Assembly: GCA_045537285.1 (NCBI GenBank)
Contig: JAZSPC010000051.1
Coordinates: forward strand, 1 to 35,713
DNA length: 35,713 nt
Direction of reading: 5' to 3'
Source: HGM13634 sp045537285
GTDB lineage: Bacteria > Bacillota > Clostridia > TANB77 > CAG-508
Every line of letters begins with the position of its first letter. Within the stretch, counting starts at the first letter, position 1. The notes below the pieces were generated by a model, which saw only the letters and a program-made list of their open reading frames with translations, was not told the DNA's origin and did not search any database. Positions 16,511 through 24,000 of this stretch are shown here, one piece after another. Position numbers and translations under genes: made by a program.

Positions 16511-17119
16511 TTATTGTTTTACTAATTTACTGATTATTTCATCAAAATATTTTTCTACATCTTCTACTTTTGTATCTTTTTCTATCGGCATTCTTATAAA
16601 TATACATCTTCTTGGATATTTGTTGTTATACATCATTAGTAATTGTCTTTCTTTAAATTGTTCTGCATATTTATCATCAAATGTTTCAACTTTTTCTTTT
16701 AGTTTTAAAGGTTTTCTAAATAAATTTAAAAATTCTATATAACTTGATTTTGCAAACCAAATAGTATCTTCTCCATATTCTTTTTCTAAATCAAAGAATA
16801 TTTTTCTATTTTCATCTGATAAAGTGTTGTAGTTTATCATAAGCCAAGCACAACCTTTTCCAGCTTCTAAGAAAGTTTGTAATATATTTTTCTTTTCTTT
16901 TTCTTTGTAATCTGCTCGTTTTACTCTTACTTGTTTCTTTTTTAATAAGTTCTTCCTATTTGCACTACTCATTACTGTTTCAATATTTTTATTCTTGCAA
17001 TCTTTGCATACTTTTTGTAATGGCTTTTCAATTATTGCTTCAATAATCTGTTCTGCATTTTTGTTTTCTAATAATTTTTTTCCAACTTTTCCTATTCTTT
17101 TAACTTCACTTACTAACAT
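16511..17119 (-). CDS. Unknown protein encoded with rlmD
   Basis: Family not recognised. The 202-residue soluble protein is basic and has a CKDC pair at residues 38-41 and a further Cys in GKGCAWLMINYN (about 89). A conserved-looking C-terminal stretch ends in PRRCIFIRMPIEKDTKVEDVEKYF. There is no signal peptide or membrane segment. GAGGGG precedes the ATG. The 12-bp spacing to rlmD suggests a joint transcript, and a role in RNA or ribosome biology is possible but inferred only from position. Confidence 0.65.
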   Translation of the reverse strand: MLVSEVKRIGKVGKKLLENKNAEQIIEAIIEKPLQKVCKDCKNKNIETVMSSANRKNLLKKKQVRVKRADYKEKEKKNILQTFLEAGKGCAWLMINYNTLSDENRKIFFDLEKEYGEDTIWFAKSSYIEFLNLFRKPLKLKEKVETFDDKYAEQFKERQLLMMYNNKYPRRCIFIRMPIEKDTKVEDVEKYFDEIISKLVKQ

Positions 17120-17255
17120 ATTAATTCCCCTCTTTTGTTTTATTTCTTTAATATTTTACCATATATTGTATAAAAAAAACAAGTAGCAATACTCTCATTC
17201 TTTGCCCTTATATATACTTTTCAAGGTGTAACACACTATGTTTTTTAGTAAAAAT

Positions 17256-17297
17256 AAAAAGAGCAATTACATATATTTATACATAATTGCTCTTTTT
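17256..17297 (-). terminator. Terminator of the 103-residue gene
   Basis: AAAAAGAGCAATTA (17256-17269) pairs with TAATTGCTCTTTTT (17284-17297), directly after the gene end. T runs on both sides allow use in either direction. Confidence 0.85.
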
Positions 17298-17303
17298 ATA
17301 AAA

Positions 17304-17615
17304 TTACTTCTCTCGCAGTGTCAATGTCCATACAAGCGGATAAGCCCTTACACAAGGACCTTTTTGAAATGTTATAATACATTTCAAATGTCCTTTTGAT
17401 TCTACTACGCTCCTAACATCGTAATTCTTGAATTGCTCTCTTATTGATTCTGTAATTTTCTTCAATTCAAACCTATCGCAATATTCTCTTACTTTGTTAG
17501 TATCGTTAGGAAATGCCTCGCTTAAAATAATCTCAACTTGTACCTTTTTTTCTTTAACTGCTACTTGAAGCTCCCGAAGAGCGTGGTCAAACAAGTCTTT
17601 TGAGTTTTTCCACAT
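17304..17615 (-). CDS. Unknown 103-residue protein with atypical codon use
   Basis: Family not recognised. The protein is soluble and charged: an N-terminal helical stretch (SKDLFDHALRELQVAVKEKK) is followed by a mixed alpha/beta part ending in PCVRAYPLVWTLTLREK. AAGGAGAG precedes the ATG, and a good terminator follows. Its base use differs from its neighbours: it is visibly richer in G+C, and its arginines use AGG, CGA and CGG (residue 14, Leu-Arg-Glu) as well as AGA. CGG is absent from almost all other genes here. This suggests recent transfer. It lies next to tRNA-Leu, a usual insertion target. Confidence 0.65.
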   Translation of the reverse strand: MWKNSKDLFDHALRELQVAVKEKKVQVEIILSEAFPNDTNKVREYCDRFELKKITESIREQFKNYDVRSVVESKGHLKCIITFQKGPCVRAYPLVWTLTLREK

Positions 17616-17791
17616 ATAAAAACTCTCCTTTCAAAAAAATAATAAAATAATTATAACATTATTTTATTATTTTTGCAACTTATGTAAATTCTTCTTAATA
17701 TGTATATAATATATTTTTTGTTTACACTTTTTTAGAAGTCACCTTTTCTACTACACCCCTTGCTGCTCTATTTTGTATAAAAAACGCCAAA

Positions 17792-17819
17792 AAAACAGAG
17801 GTTTTAAGACCTCTGTTTT
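17792..17819 (-). terminator. Terminator of the tRNA-Leu transcript
   Basis: AAAACAGAGG and CCTCTGTTTT form a near-perfect hairpin a few bases after the tRNA 3' end. On the minus strand it is followed by a run of T. Confidence 0.88.
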
Positions 17820-17826
17820 CTTACTC

Positions 17827-17910
17827 TGGTGCGGATGACAGGAATCGAACCTGCACGTCGTTGACACTGGTTCCTAAGACCAGCGCGTCTGCCAGTTCCG
17901 CCACATCCGC
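17827..17910 (-). tRNA. tRNA-Leu (anticodon UAG)
   Basis: The minus strand reads GCGGATG at the 5' end and CATCCGC before an encoded CCA, giving a paired 7-bp acceptor stem. The anticodon stem CTGGT/ACCAG encloses the loop CTTAGGA, so the anticodon is UAG, reading CUA leucine codons. The T arm contains GGTTCGATTCC. The long variable arm (TGTCAACGACG region) fits class II leucine tRNA. Total length is 84 with CCA. It has its own promoter and terminator. Confidence 0.96.
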
Positions 17911-17931
17911 ATGTCGTAATCGACAATAAAT

Positions 17932-17960
17932 ATATTAACACAAATATATTAAAGTGTCAA
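17932..17960 (-). promoter_or_regulatory. Promoter of tRNA-Leu
   Basis: On the minus strand, TTGACA (17960-17955), a 17-bp spacer and TAATAT (17937-17932), about 20 bp before the mature tRNA 5' end. Confidence 0.75.
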
Positions 17961-17995
17961 TATTTTTGTGTTATTTTTCTATGTTAAAAAGCAAA

Positions 17996-18206
17996 TTAAA
18001 ACCCCGCCTTAGCCGTAATGCTAAAGAAATTTTATAGGACCTGTACTCACACAGGTGGATGCTTCCTAAATGTTCCTGGGTTTCTTACTACTATATGTGT
18101 AAGCATACACGCCACATTCAGAGTTTCAGCTTCCGTTTAAAAACTTGTAGGTTCTAAAATTTCAGTCTACACGTACTATGCAGGGAAAATTAATATCTAT
18201 TTAATT
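17996..18206 (-). ncRNA. ssrS: 6S RNA (SsrS)
   Basis: A 639-bp gene-free stretch (17616-18254) is filled by tRNA-Leu and this RNA. On the minus strand it starts with CCCTGC (18185-18180), which pairs with GCGGGG (18007-18002) as a closing stem. The 3' part ACGGCTAAGGCGGGG resembles the 3' end of Firmicute 6S RNAs. Length is about 190-210 nt, with inner helices such as ACCTGTGTGAGTACAGGT. A promoter lies directly upstream. 6S RNA mimics an open promoter and holds RNA polymerase in stationary phase. I judged this from size, closing stem and 3' motif, without a covariance model. Confidence 0.68.
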
Positions 18207-18212
18207 AATATT

Positions 18213-18241
18213 ATTATATCACATTTTATATATTTTTTCAA
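18213..18241 (-). promoter_or_regulatory. Promoter of the 6S RNA
   Basis: On the minus strand, TTGAAA (18241-18236), 17 bp, TATAAT (18218-18213). The predicted start is near 18206, shortly before the closing stem of the RNA. Confidence 0.65.
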
Positions 18242-18254
18242 TATTTTTGAAATA

Positions 18255-19058
18255 TTATCTTAGGAAATATATTCCTAGAATTATTATACCAAATATTATT
18301 CTATATATTGCAAAAACTTTGAAACTTCCTTTTTTTAGGTAGTTTAATAAGAATTTTATTACTACAACACCTACTAAAAAACTTGCTAAAATTCCTAATA
18401 CTAATGCTAAATCGAATACAAAGTTACTCATATCAAATATTACTGCTGCTGCTGTTATTGGTGTTGCAAGCAAGAATGAGAATTTTGCTGCACTTTCTCT
18501 ATCTATTTTTAAAGCTCTTGCTATTGTCATTGTAATTCCACTACGAGAAACTCCTGGAAATGCTGCTGCTATTGCTTGTGATGCACCTACTAAAATAGAT
18601 TGTTTTAATGATATTTTTTCATAATTTACTTCTGATTTTGATTTTTTATCTACTATATATAGTATGACACCCATTACAATTAATGTTATTGCAATTATTA
18701 CCATATTTAGGTTTATATCATCGCCAATTATATTGTCTGATATTTTATCTAATATTATACTTAATATTCCAGCTGGTATTGTAGCTGCTATTAAGTACCA
18801 GAATATTCTTCCTTCATTTGAATCCTCTTTTTTGACTACTTTTTTGTATCCTGCTTTTATTAATACAAGCCAATCTTTAAAGAAGAATATTATTAATGCT
18901 AATAATGTTCCTATATGTAATGCCACATCCATTCCATCTGATAACATTTCCCAGTTAAAAATCCAAGGAAATACATTTAAATGTCCTGAACTTGATACTG
19001 GTAAAAATTCTGTTAATCCTTGCACTATACCTAAAATAATTGATTGTATAATTGTCAT
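18255..19058 (-). CDS. uppP: Undecaprenyl-diphosphate phosphatase UppP
   Basis: A 267-residue integral membrane phosphatase (BacA family). It converts undecaprenyl diphosphate to the monophosphate, recycling the lipid carrier for peptidoglycan and wall polymers, and can give bacitracin resistance. The two signature regions are present: GLTEFLPVSSSGHL near residues 14-27 with its Glu, and PGVSRSGITMTIAR in the middle with its Arg and Ser. Seven to eight hydrophobic segments are visible. AAGGAG precedes the ATG. It lies 52 bp after the TPR gene and is probably the last gene of the envelope cluster. Confidence 0.95.
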   Translation of the reverse strand: MTIIQSIILGIVQGLTEFLPVSSSGHLNVFPWIFNWEMLSDGMDVALHIGTLLALIIFFFKDWLVLIKAGYKKVVKKEDSNEGRIFWYLIAATIPAGILSIILDKISDNIIGDDINLNMVIIAITLIVMGVILYIVDKKSKSEVNYEKISLKQSILVGASQAIAAAFPGVSRSGITMTIARALKIDRESAAKFSFLLATPITAAAVIFDMSNFVFDLALVLGILASFLVGVVVIKFLLNYLKKGSFKVFAIYRIIFGIIILGIYFLR

Positions 19059-19110
19059 TTGTCTACTTCTCCTTTAATTCTATTATATTATAAGATAGTT
19101 TTATTATTAC

Positions 19111-20316
19111 TTAATCTCTTTGTCTATCCTCAAATATATCCTTTACATTACTATATTTATTTCCTAATTCTTTGTAATTTAGTTGACCAACCAAATCGTA
19201 AATATCTTCTAAATGTTTTCTTACTATTTCTTCTTTTTCAATAGATTTTTCTATTTCTTCTTCAATTTTTTCTTCATCTTCGTCAATATTAGGATAATCT
19301 ATATAACCTTTTATTGGAATAAATACTCTATCTTCAACTGCTTTTTTATACATTTTCTTATCTAACTCAATAGCTATGTTTAATGCTTGAATAGCAGTTT
19401 CTTTATGCCCTCTTATCATATATATTTTAGCTAATTGATAATATGCAAGTGGACTTAATTTTTCATCATCTATACATCTAGTAAAGTATTTTTCTGATTC
19501 TTCTAACTCACCTAAAATTAATTCTATCATAGCTATATTATAGTCCGAATTGTGTTCTAATGAATTTATTATAGCCGCTTTTTCATAACAAGTTTTTGCA
19601 GTAGAAAAGTCATTTAATAAAGTATATATCATACCCATGCTATAATATACATCATAGTTGTTTGGATGATATTTTGCTACTTCATTCATTACACTTATTG
19701 CTTCTTTATATCTTTCACTCATGCAAAGCATTTCACTAAGAGCAATACTTGCCTCTAAATAATCAGGCTTTTTGTTTACTAATTTTGTAAGCATTTCTAA
19801 TGAATCTTGATTATTTCCTAATTCCCTTAAAAGAACTGCAATTTTAAAATATGAATCATAAGCATTTTGATCTAAATCTACAACTTTAACATACTCATCA
19901 ATTGCTTTTCTAATTCCGCCTTCTTTTTCATAAATCTCTGCTAGTAATTTGTGAGCTTCTGCACATTTATCATTTTTCTCTATTAGTGCTATTAATATCT
20001 TTTTAGCATTTTTAGTGTCTTTTATTAATAAAAAACATTTTGCTAAAAATATGTAAATTTTATCTGTTAAATTAATTTTTTTGTATTCTAAAAATATTAA
20101 TACAAATGGAATTATTACTGATACTAAATATGTAAATATTTCAAAGAACCAGTTTAATTCTAATTTAAAAATTAAAGCTATAAATCTAATTGCAATTCCT
20201 ATTGCTTGTAATATTAATGATGCAAAACTTATTATATCGTTTCTTAACATTATTTTTATAAACATTAATATAAACAAAGCTATTGATACAACGTAAAAAA
20301 ATATTTCTCCAAACAT
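19111..20316 (-). CDS. Membrane-anchored TPR repeat protein
   Basis: A 401-residue protein. The first 80 residues contain about three membrane segments. Residues about 85-330 hold six or seven tetratricopeptide repeats, recognisable by patterns such as AEAHKLLAEIYEKEGGIRKAIDEY and DVYYSMGMIYTLLNDFSTAKTCY. An acidic, Glu-rich tail ends the protein. TPRs mediate protein binding, and this protein probably organises partners at the inner face of the membrane. The start is put at the ATG at 20316 because AAAGGTGA lies before it; a GTG at 20328 would overlap that site. It follows the cadherin-like gene by 33 bp. Confidence 0.82.
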   Translation of the reverse strand: MFGEIFFYVVSIALFILMFIKIMLRNDIISFASLILQAIGIAIRFIALIFKLELNWFFEIFTYLVSVIIPFVLIFLEYKKINLTDKIYIFLAKCFLLIKDTKNAKKILIALIEKNDKCAEAHKLLAEIYEKEGGIRKAIDEYVKVVDLDQNAYDSYFKIAVLLRELGNNQDSLEMLTKLVNKKPDYLEASIALSEMLCMSERYKEAISVMNEVAKYHPNNYDVYYSMGMIYTLLNDFSTAKTCYEKAAIINSLEHNSDYNIAMIELILGELEESEKYFTRCIDDEKLSPLAYYQLAKIYMIRGHKETAIQALNIAIELDKKMYKKAVEDRVFIPIKGYIDYPNIDEDEEKIEEEIEKSIEKEEIVRKHLEDIYDLVGQLNYKELGNKYSNVKDIFEDRQRD

Positions 20317-20349
20317 AAAACTAATCACCTTTCATTCTCGGTGGCACTC

Positions 20350-21810
20350 TTATTTAGAATGTCTTCCTTTTTCTTTTCTTCTTTGTCTTCTTCCTTCGTT
20401 TTTAGTTTCTGTTTCATTTGTTGTTTCTTCTATTTCTTGTTCTTCTACTATTTCTTCTACTTTGTTATCTTCAAATTCATTTTCATCATTTTCGTATACA
20501 TTATATTCTTCTTCTGTTTCTTGTTCTTTTAATCTTTTATTTTCTTTTCTTAAAAGTACTATTAATGTTATTATAGCTGCAATTACAAAAACTACTACTA
20601 TTACTGCAATAACTACATAATTTTTAATATTATCTATTAAGCTACTCATAAAATTATTTTCTTCACCAATTGTTGTAACTGCTGTTGCTTCTTTGGTTAA
20701 AGTAATTTGATATACAGCTTGTGAAGTACCTTCTGATTGTTTTACAACTATATTTATTATATTTTCTCCTATAATTAAATTAGTATTTCCAGATACTTCT
20801 ATACTTGCATTTTCTTTATTTGCTACTGCATTTACTTCTACTTCTGTAAGATTATTAGATAATTTAGCAGTATATGCATATACATCTTTTGAAAATTCAG
20901 GAGAAAGTTCAACTCCTTTTATATTTAAAGATGTTAAGAATAATTCTTCTATATTATCATCTATTATATTACCTGGTTTTTCTTCTTCCTCAGCAAGCCT
21001 TGTAACTTTTATTGTATATGTTTTTGTTGTTTTTCCATCTTCTGCTGTAACTTTTATTGTTATTTTATTACTTGATCCTACATCAAACCCAGTATTACCT
21101 GTTACTTTTACACTTGCACCCGAATGTGCTGCTTTATATGATACTTTTAATGATTCTACTTCATAAGGAACTGTTACTTTATATGATAAACTAGATTTTG
21201 AAAATCCTCTAAAATCATATTCATCTGTTCCAACTCCTAACTCAGTAGCATCACTTTGATTTAATCTAACACCTAATGTTGAAAGATAAGCATTTGTTGA
21301 TTTTGTTGTATTCGTTGTTCCTGAGTTTGAACTAGAATTGTTATTTGTTGTACTATTGTTTCCGCTTGAATTATTGTTTGTTGTTCCATTGTTTGAACCA
21401 CTGTTTGTATTTTGGTTTGCTGAGCTACCATTATCTGTTTTTTCTGGTTCTACTGTTACTGAAATCGTTGCACTCCCTGTAACATCATTTTCATCAGTAT
21501 CTCCTACATTAACAGCTGTAACTGTAATTTTAGCTGTTCCAGCTTTTAATGCAGTTATTGTTATAGTAGCTTCATTTCCTGGCGCCCAAACAGATGCACT
21601 ACTTACTTTCGCAACAGTTGTATCAGAAGAAACTACTGAAAATTTTCCTTCACAGTTTTTAGTTTCTATATTAAAAGTTGTAGTTTTCCCTTCTTTTAAT
21701 GTTACAGAAGGTTTTGACAGACTAAAACTACCTGCCGCAGCATTTACATTTATAGTTAATGCCATAATAAATATTAGCATTAATGTTAATATAATCTTCG
21801 CTTTTTTCAT
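20350..21810 (-). CDS. Surface protein with Ig-like and two cadherin-like beta-sandwich domains
   Basis: A 486-residue exported membrane protein. Residues 1-25 are a signal peptide. Residues about 27-121 form a BIG2-type Ig-like domain (LSKPSVTLKEGKTTTFNI). An Asn/Ser/Thr-rich linker covers about 125-170. Two cadherin-like beta-sandwich domains follow (about 173-273 and 290-378), with the repeated pattern AYLSTLGV...YKVTVPYEVESLKVSYKAA. A membrane helix (about 398-420) leads to an acidic and then basic cytoplasmic tail. It probably links the wall to intracellular partners, perhaps the TPR protein. It starts 27 bp after the glucosaminidase gene. Confidence 0.85.
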   Translation of the reverse strand: MKKAKIILTLMLIFIMALTINVNAAAGSFSLSKPSVTLKEGKTTTFNIETKNCEGKFSVVSSDTTVAKVSSASVWAPGNEATITITALKAGTAKITVTAVNVGDTDENDVTGSATISVTVEPEKTDNGSSANQNTNSGSNNGTTNNNSSGNNSTTNNNSSSNSGTTNTTKSTNAYLSTLGVRLNQSDATELGVGTDEYDFRGFSKSSLSYKVTVPYEVESLKVSYKAAHSGASVKVTGNTGFDVGSSNKITIKVTAEDGKTTKTYTIKVTRLAEEEEKPGNIIDDNIEELFLTSLNIKGVELSPEFSKDVYAYTAKLSNNLTEVEVNAVANKENASIEVSGNTNLIIGENIINIVVKQSEGTSQAVYQITLTKEATAVTTIGEENNFMSSLIDNIKNYVVIAVIVVVFVIAAIITLIVLLRKENKRLKEQETEEEYNVYENDENEFEDNKVEEIVEEQEIEETTNETETKNEGRRQRRKEKGRHSK

Positions 21811-21837
21811 CTTTTCTCTCCTTTATATGCTATATAC

Positions 21838-23775
21838 TTAAATTTCTATATTAGATGACCCCATTATATAATTTTTTATCTTCATATAATCGGTAGCTTT
21901 TGTCTCTCCATCTCCATTAACATCCGCAGCTTTAATTTGTGCCTCAGTTAATTCAGCCGTACCCATTATATAATTTTTTATTCTCATATAATCAGTAGCT
22001 TTTATTTCTCCATCCCCGTTTGTATCACCTTTTACTACAACAGTATATTCCTTATCATCAATTTGTATTTTAGCACCTGTTTTTAGTTCACCTGTTGCAT
22101 TTCCATGTATATCTTTAAGTTCTACTCCTGGTACCATAACTATGTTAGTTTCTTCTATCTTAAATTTATCTGATATCTCTCCGCCATTGTTTTCTGGCTC
22201 TTTTGGTTCATCTGGTATTTCATTTTGTTCAGGTTGTTGTGGTGTATCTGTTTCTGGCTGCTCTGGTGTTTCAGGTTTTTCTGGTTCTGGTGTTGCTGTA
22301 CTTGCTGCTTTAAATGTTAAGTACTTACTCGCAATATAACCAGTTACTCCACTTGCTAATCTAACTTTATCCCATTTATATCCATCTGCTTCTGCACATT
22401 CTCTTTCTATCATTGCTACAACTGTGTTTTTAGATAATGTATCTAATTTTGTTCCTGATGTTGATGGGGTTGATCTTACTCTTAATCCACCAGTACAGTT
22501 AACATAGTATAAATCTCCATCATCTGTTGTTAAGCCTGATGGTAATGAATTGCTATTAGCCGGCATATTATCATAAATTGGTATTATGAAATTTAATGCT
22601 GTATCTAATACATTGTTTTTAGCGTATGTATTGTATAATGATTTTGATTGGCTTGTCGGATCTTGTACATTTGTCATATATTGGTGCCAAAACATATTTG
22701 AACCTGATACTTTTTGTGTTTCTCCTGAACTTAATATCTTTGTTCCTACAACATCCCATTTATAGAAATATGCTGTATTTTGTCCTGCATTTGTATATGA
22801 ATTTGCAATCTCTTTTGCACCTTCAATAATTGCTACATATTGATTATTCCATTGTTTATCTCTTGCATATTTTAACCCATTTACTATTGCATTTCCTGAA
22901 TCATATGCACCTAAGTTGTAGAAATTATAATATCCTTTATATCCTTCATATGTTCCACTTACAGAGCTGCTTCCTTTTGTTCCAACTTCTTGAATTATTT
23001 TAGTAACTATACTATATGGGCTCATATTACTTTGTTTTGCAGCCTCTAAAATTATTTCTGCATAATGTTTAGTATATTCTACTTCAACTTCTTTTAGTTC
23101 TGTTTTTACTTCTTCTTTCTTTTCCTCTGATGTTGTATTATCAGTTGTAGTTTCTTCTGTTGTTACAATGTTATCAACTGTTTTTTCAATTGTATCTGTT
23201 ATATTTTCTTGTTCTTCTGTAACTTCTATTGTTTCATCTTCTATCGGAACTTCTTTCATTTCAAATACTTTATATGTAACAGTATTATCTAAAAATGTTC
23301 CTTTTACTGCACTTTTTATTCCATCTATTGTATGTATTTTTTCATTATATGAAATTTCTAAGAACTGAAAAACATTTACTTCATTTAAGAAATTTCTTGG
23401 GTCTAAGTAATATTTTATAATACCTTTTGATGCACAAACATATCCACTTGCTAGATTTCCACAAGAACATTTCCAAGAAGCCTCTGCACTTTTTATAACC
23501 CTATTTTTTCTGTGTGTTGTTTCATTTAAAACTAATGTATCCCATGAAATACCTGTATAATATGCTTCAAATGTCCAGTTTGGATGAATCTTTTGTATTT
23601 GTTCTAAAACCGCTTTATATTCCTCAGGAAAACTTTCTATTCCTGATTTTAGAGTTTGTGTATATGTTGATGCAGCATATACTTTATTCGTTGGAATTAC
23701 AAATAAACACAATATTGCAACTATTACTAAAACTATTAGTATCTTTTTTATTATATTTTGTGTAATATATGTCAT
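21838..23775 (-). CDS. Secreted glucosaminidase with SH3 and dockerin-like domains
   Basis: A 645-residue exported peptidoglycan hydrolase. A signal peptide (about 1-34) is followed by a glucosaminidase catalytic region in two parts: HPNWTFEAYYTGISW...YYLDPRNFLNEVNVFQF, and, after a Glu/Thr-rich insert, SPYSIVTKIIQEVGTKGSS...YYNFYNLGAYDSGN. Then come an SH3 domain (VNCTGGLRVRSTPSTSGTK), a Pro/Glu-rich linker and two dockerin-type Ca loops, GDTNGDGEIKATDYMRIKNY and DVNGDGETKATDYMKIKNY. Dockerins bind cohesins; none is seen here. The start is the ATG at 23775, after GGAGG, which a longer ORF would contain. It heads the cluster with the cadherin-like, TPR and UppP genes. Confidence 0.88.
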   Translation of the reverse strand: MTYITQNIIKKILIVLVIVAILCLFVIPTNKVYAASTYTQTLKSGIESFPEEYKAVLEQIQKIHPNWTFEAYYTGISWDTLVLNETTHRKNRVIKSAEASWKCSCGNLASGYVCASKGIIKYYLDPRNFLNEVNVFQFLEISYNEKIHTIDGIKSAVKGTFLDNTVTYKVFEMKEVPIEDETIEVTEEQENITDTIEKTVDNIVTTEETTTDNTTSEEKKEEVKTELKEVEVEYTKHYAEIILEAAKQSNMSPYSIVTKIIQEVGTKGSSSVSGTYEGYKGYYNFYNLGAYDSGNAIVNGLKYARDKQWNNQYVAIIEGAKEIANSYTNAGQNTAYFYKWDVVGTKILSSGETQKVSGSNMFWHQYMTNVQDPTSQSKSLYNTYAKNNVLDTALNFIIPIYDNMPANSNSLPSGLTTDDGDLYYVNCTGGLRVRSTPSTSGTKLDTLSKNTVVAMIERECAEADGYKWDKVRLASGVTGYIASKYLTFKAASTATPEPEKPETPEQPETDTPQQPEQNEIPDEPKEPENNGGEISDKFKIEETNIVMVPGVELKDIHGNATGELKTGAKIQIDDKEYTVVVKGDTNGDGEIKATDYMRIKNYIMGTAELTEAQIKAADVNGDGETKATDYMKIKNYIMGSSNIEI

Positions 23776-23810
23776 TTTTCCTCCATTATTATCCATAAAT
23801 TTTCAACCCA

Positions 23811-23870
23811 ATTATATCATTTGTGTGGATTTTGGTCAATAATTATTAGAAAATGTAATATAAATGTAAT
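23811..23870 (-). promoter_or_regulatory. Promoter with 11-bp operator repeats, glucosaminidase cluster
   Basis: On the minus strand, TTGACC (23839-23834), 17 bp, TATAAT (23816-23811). Two TTACATTT repeats (plus-strand GTAAT at 23855 and 23866) are exactly 11 bp apart, with 15 bp between -35 and the nearest GTAA. This is the same design and spacing as at 27122-27181, and close to that at 248-319. Confidence 0.75.
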
Positions 23871-23933
23871 ATGGTGAAATATATTATTATTTTAAATAGA
23901 ATTATTATATCTAATAAATAAAACAGATAATAT

Positions 23934-23972
23934 AAAAACCTTAATAATACAAAACTATATTATTAAGGTTTC
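23934..23972 (-). terminator. Terminator of the first VirB2-like gene
   Basis: AAACCTTAATAATA (23936-23949) pairs perfectly with its complement at 23958-23971, with a T run on the minus strand. Confidence 0.85.
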
Positions 23973-24000
23973 TTTTTATGTTATTATATTAAATTCCGCA

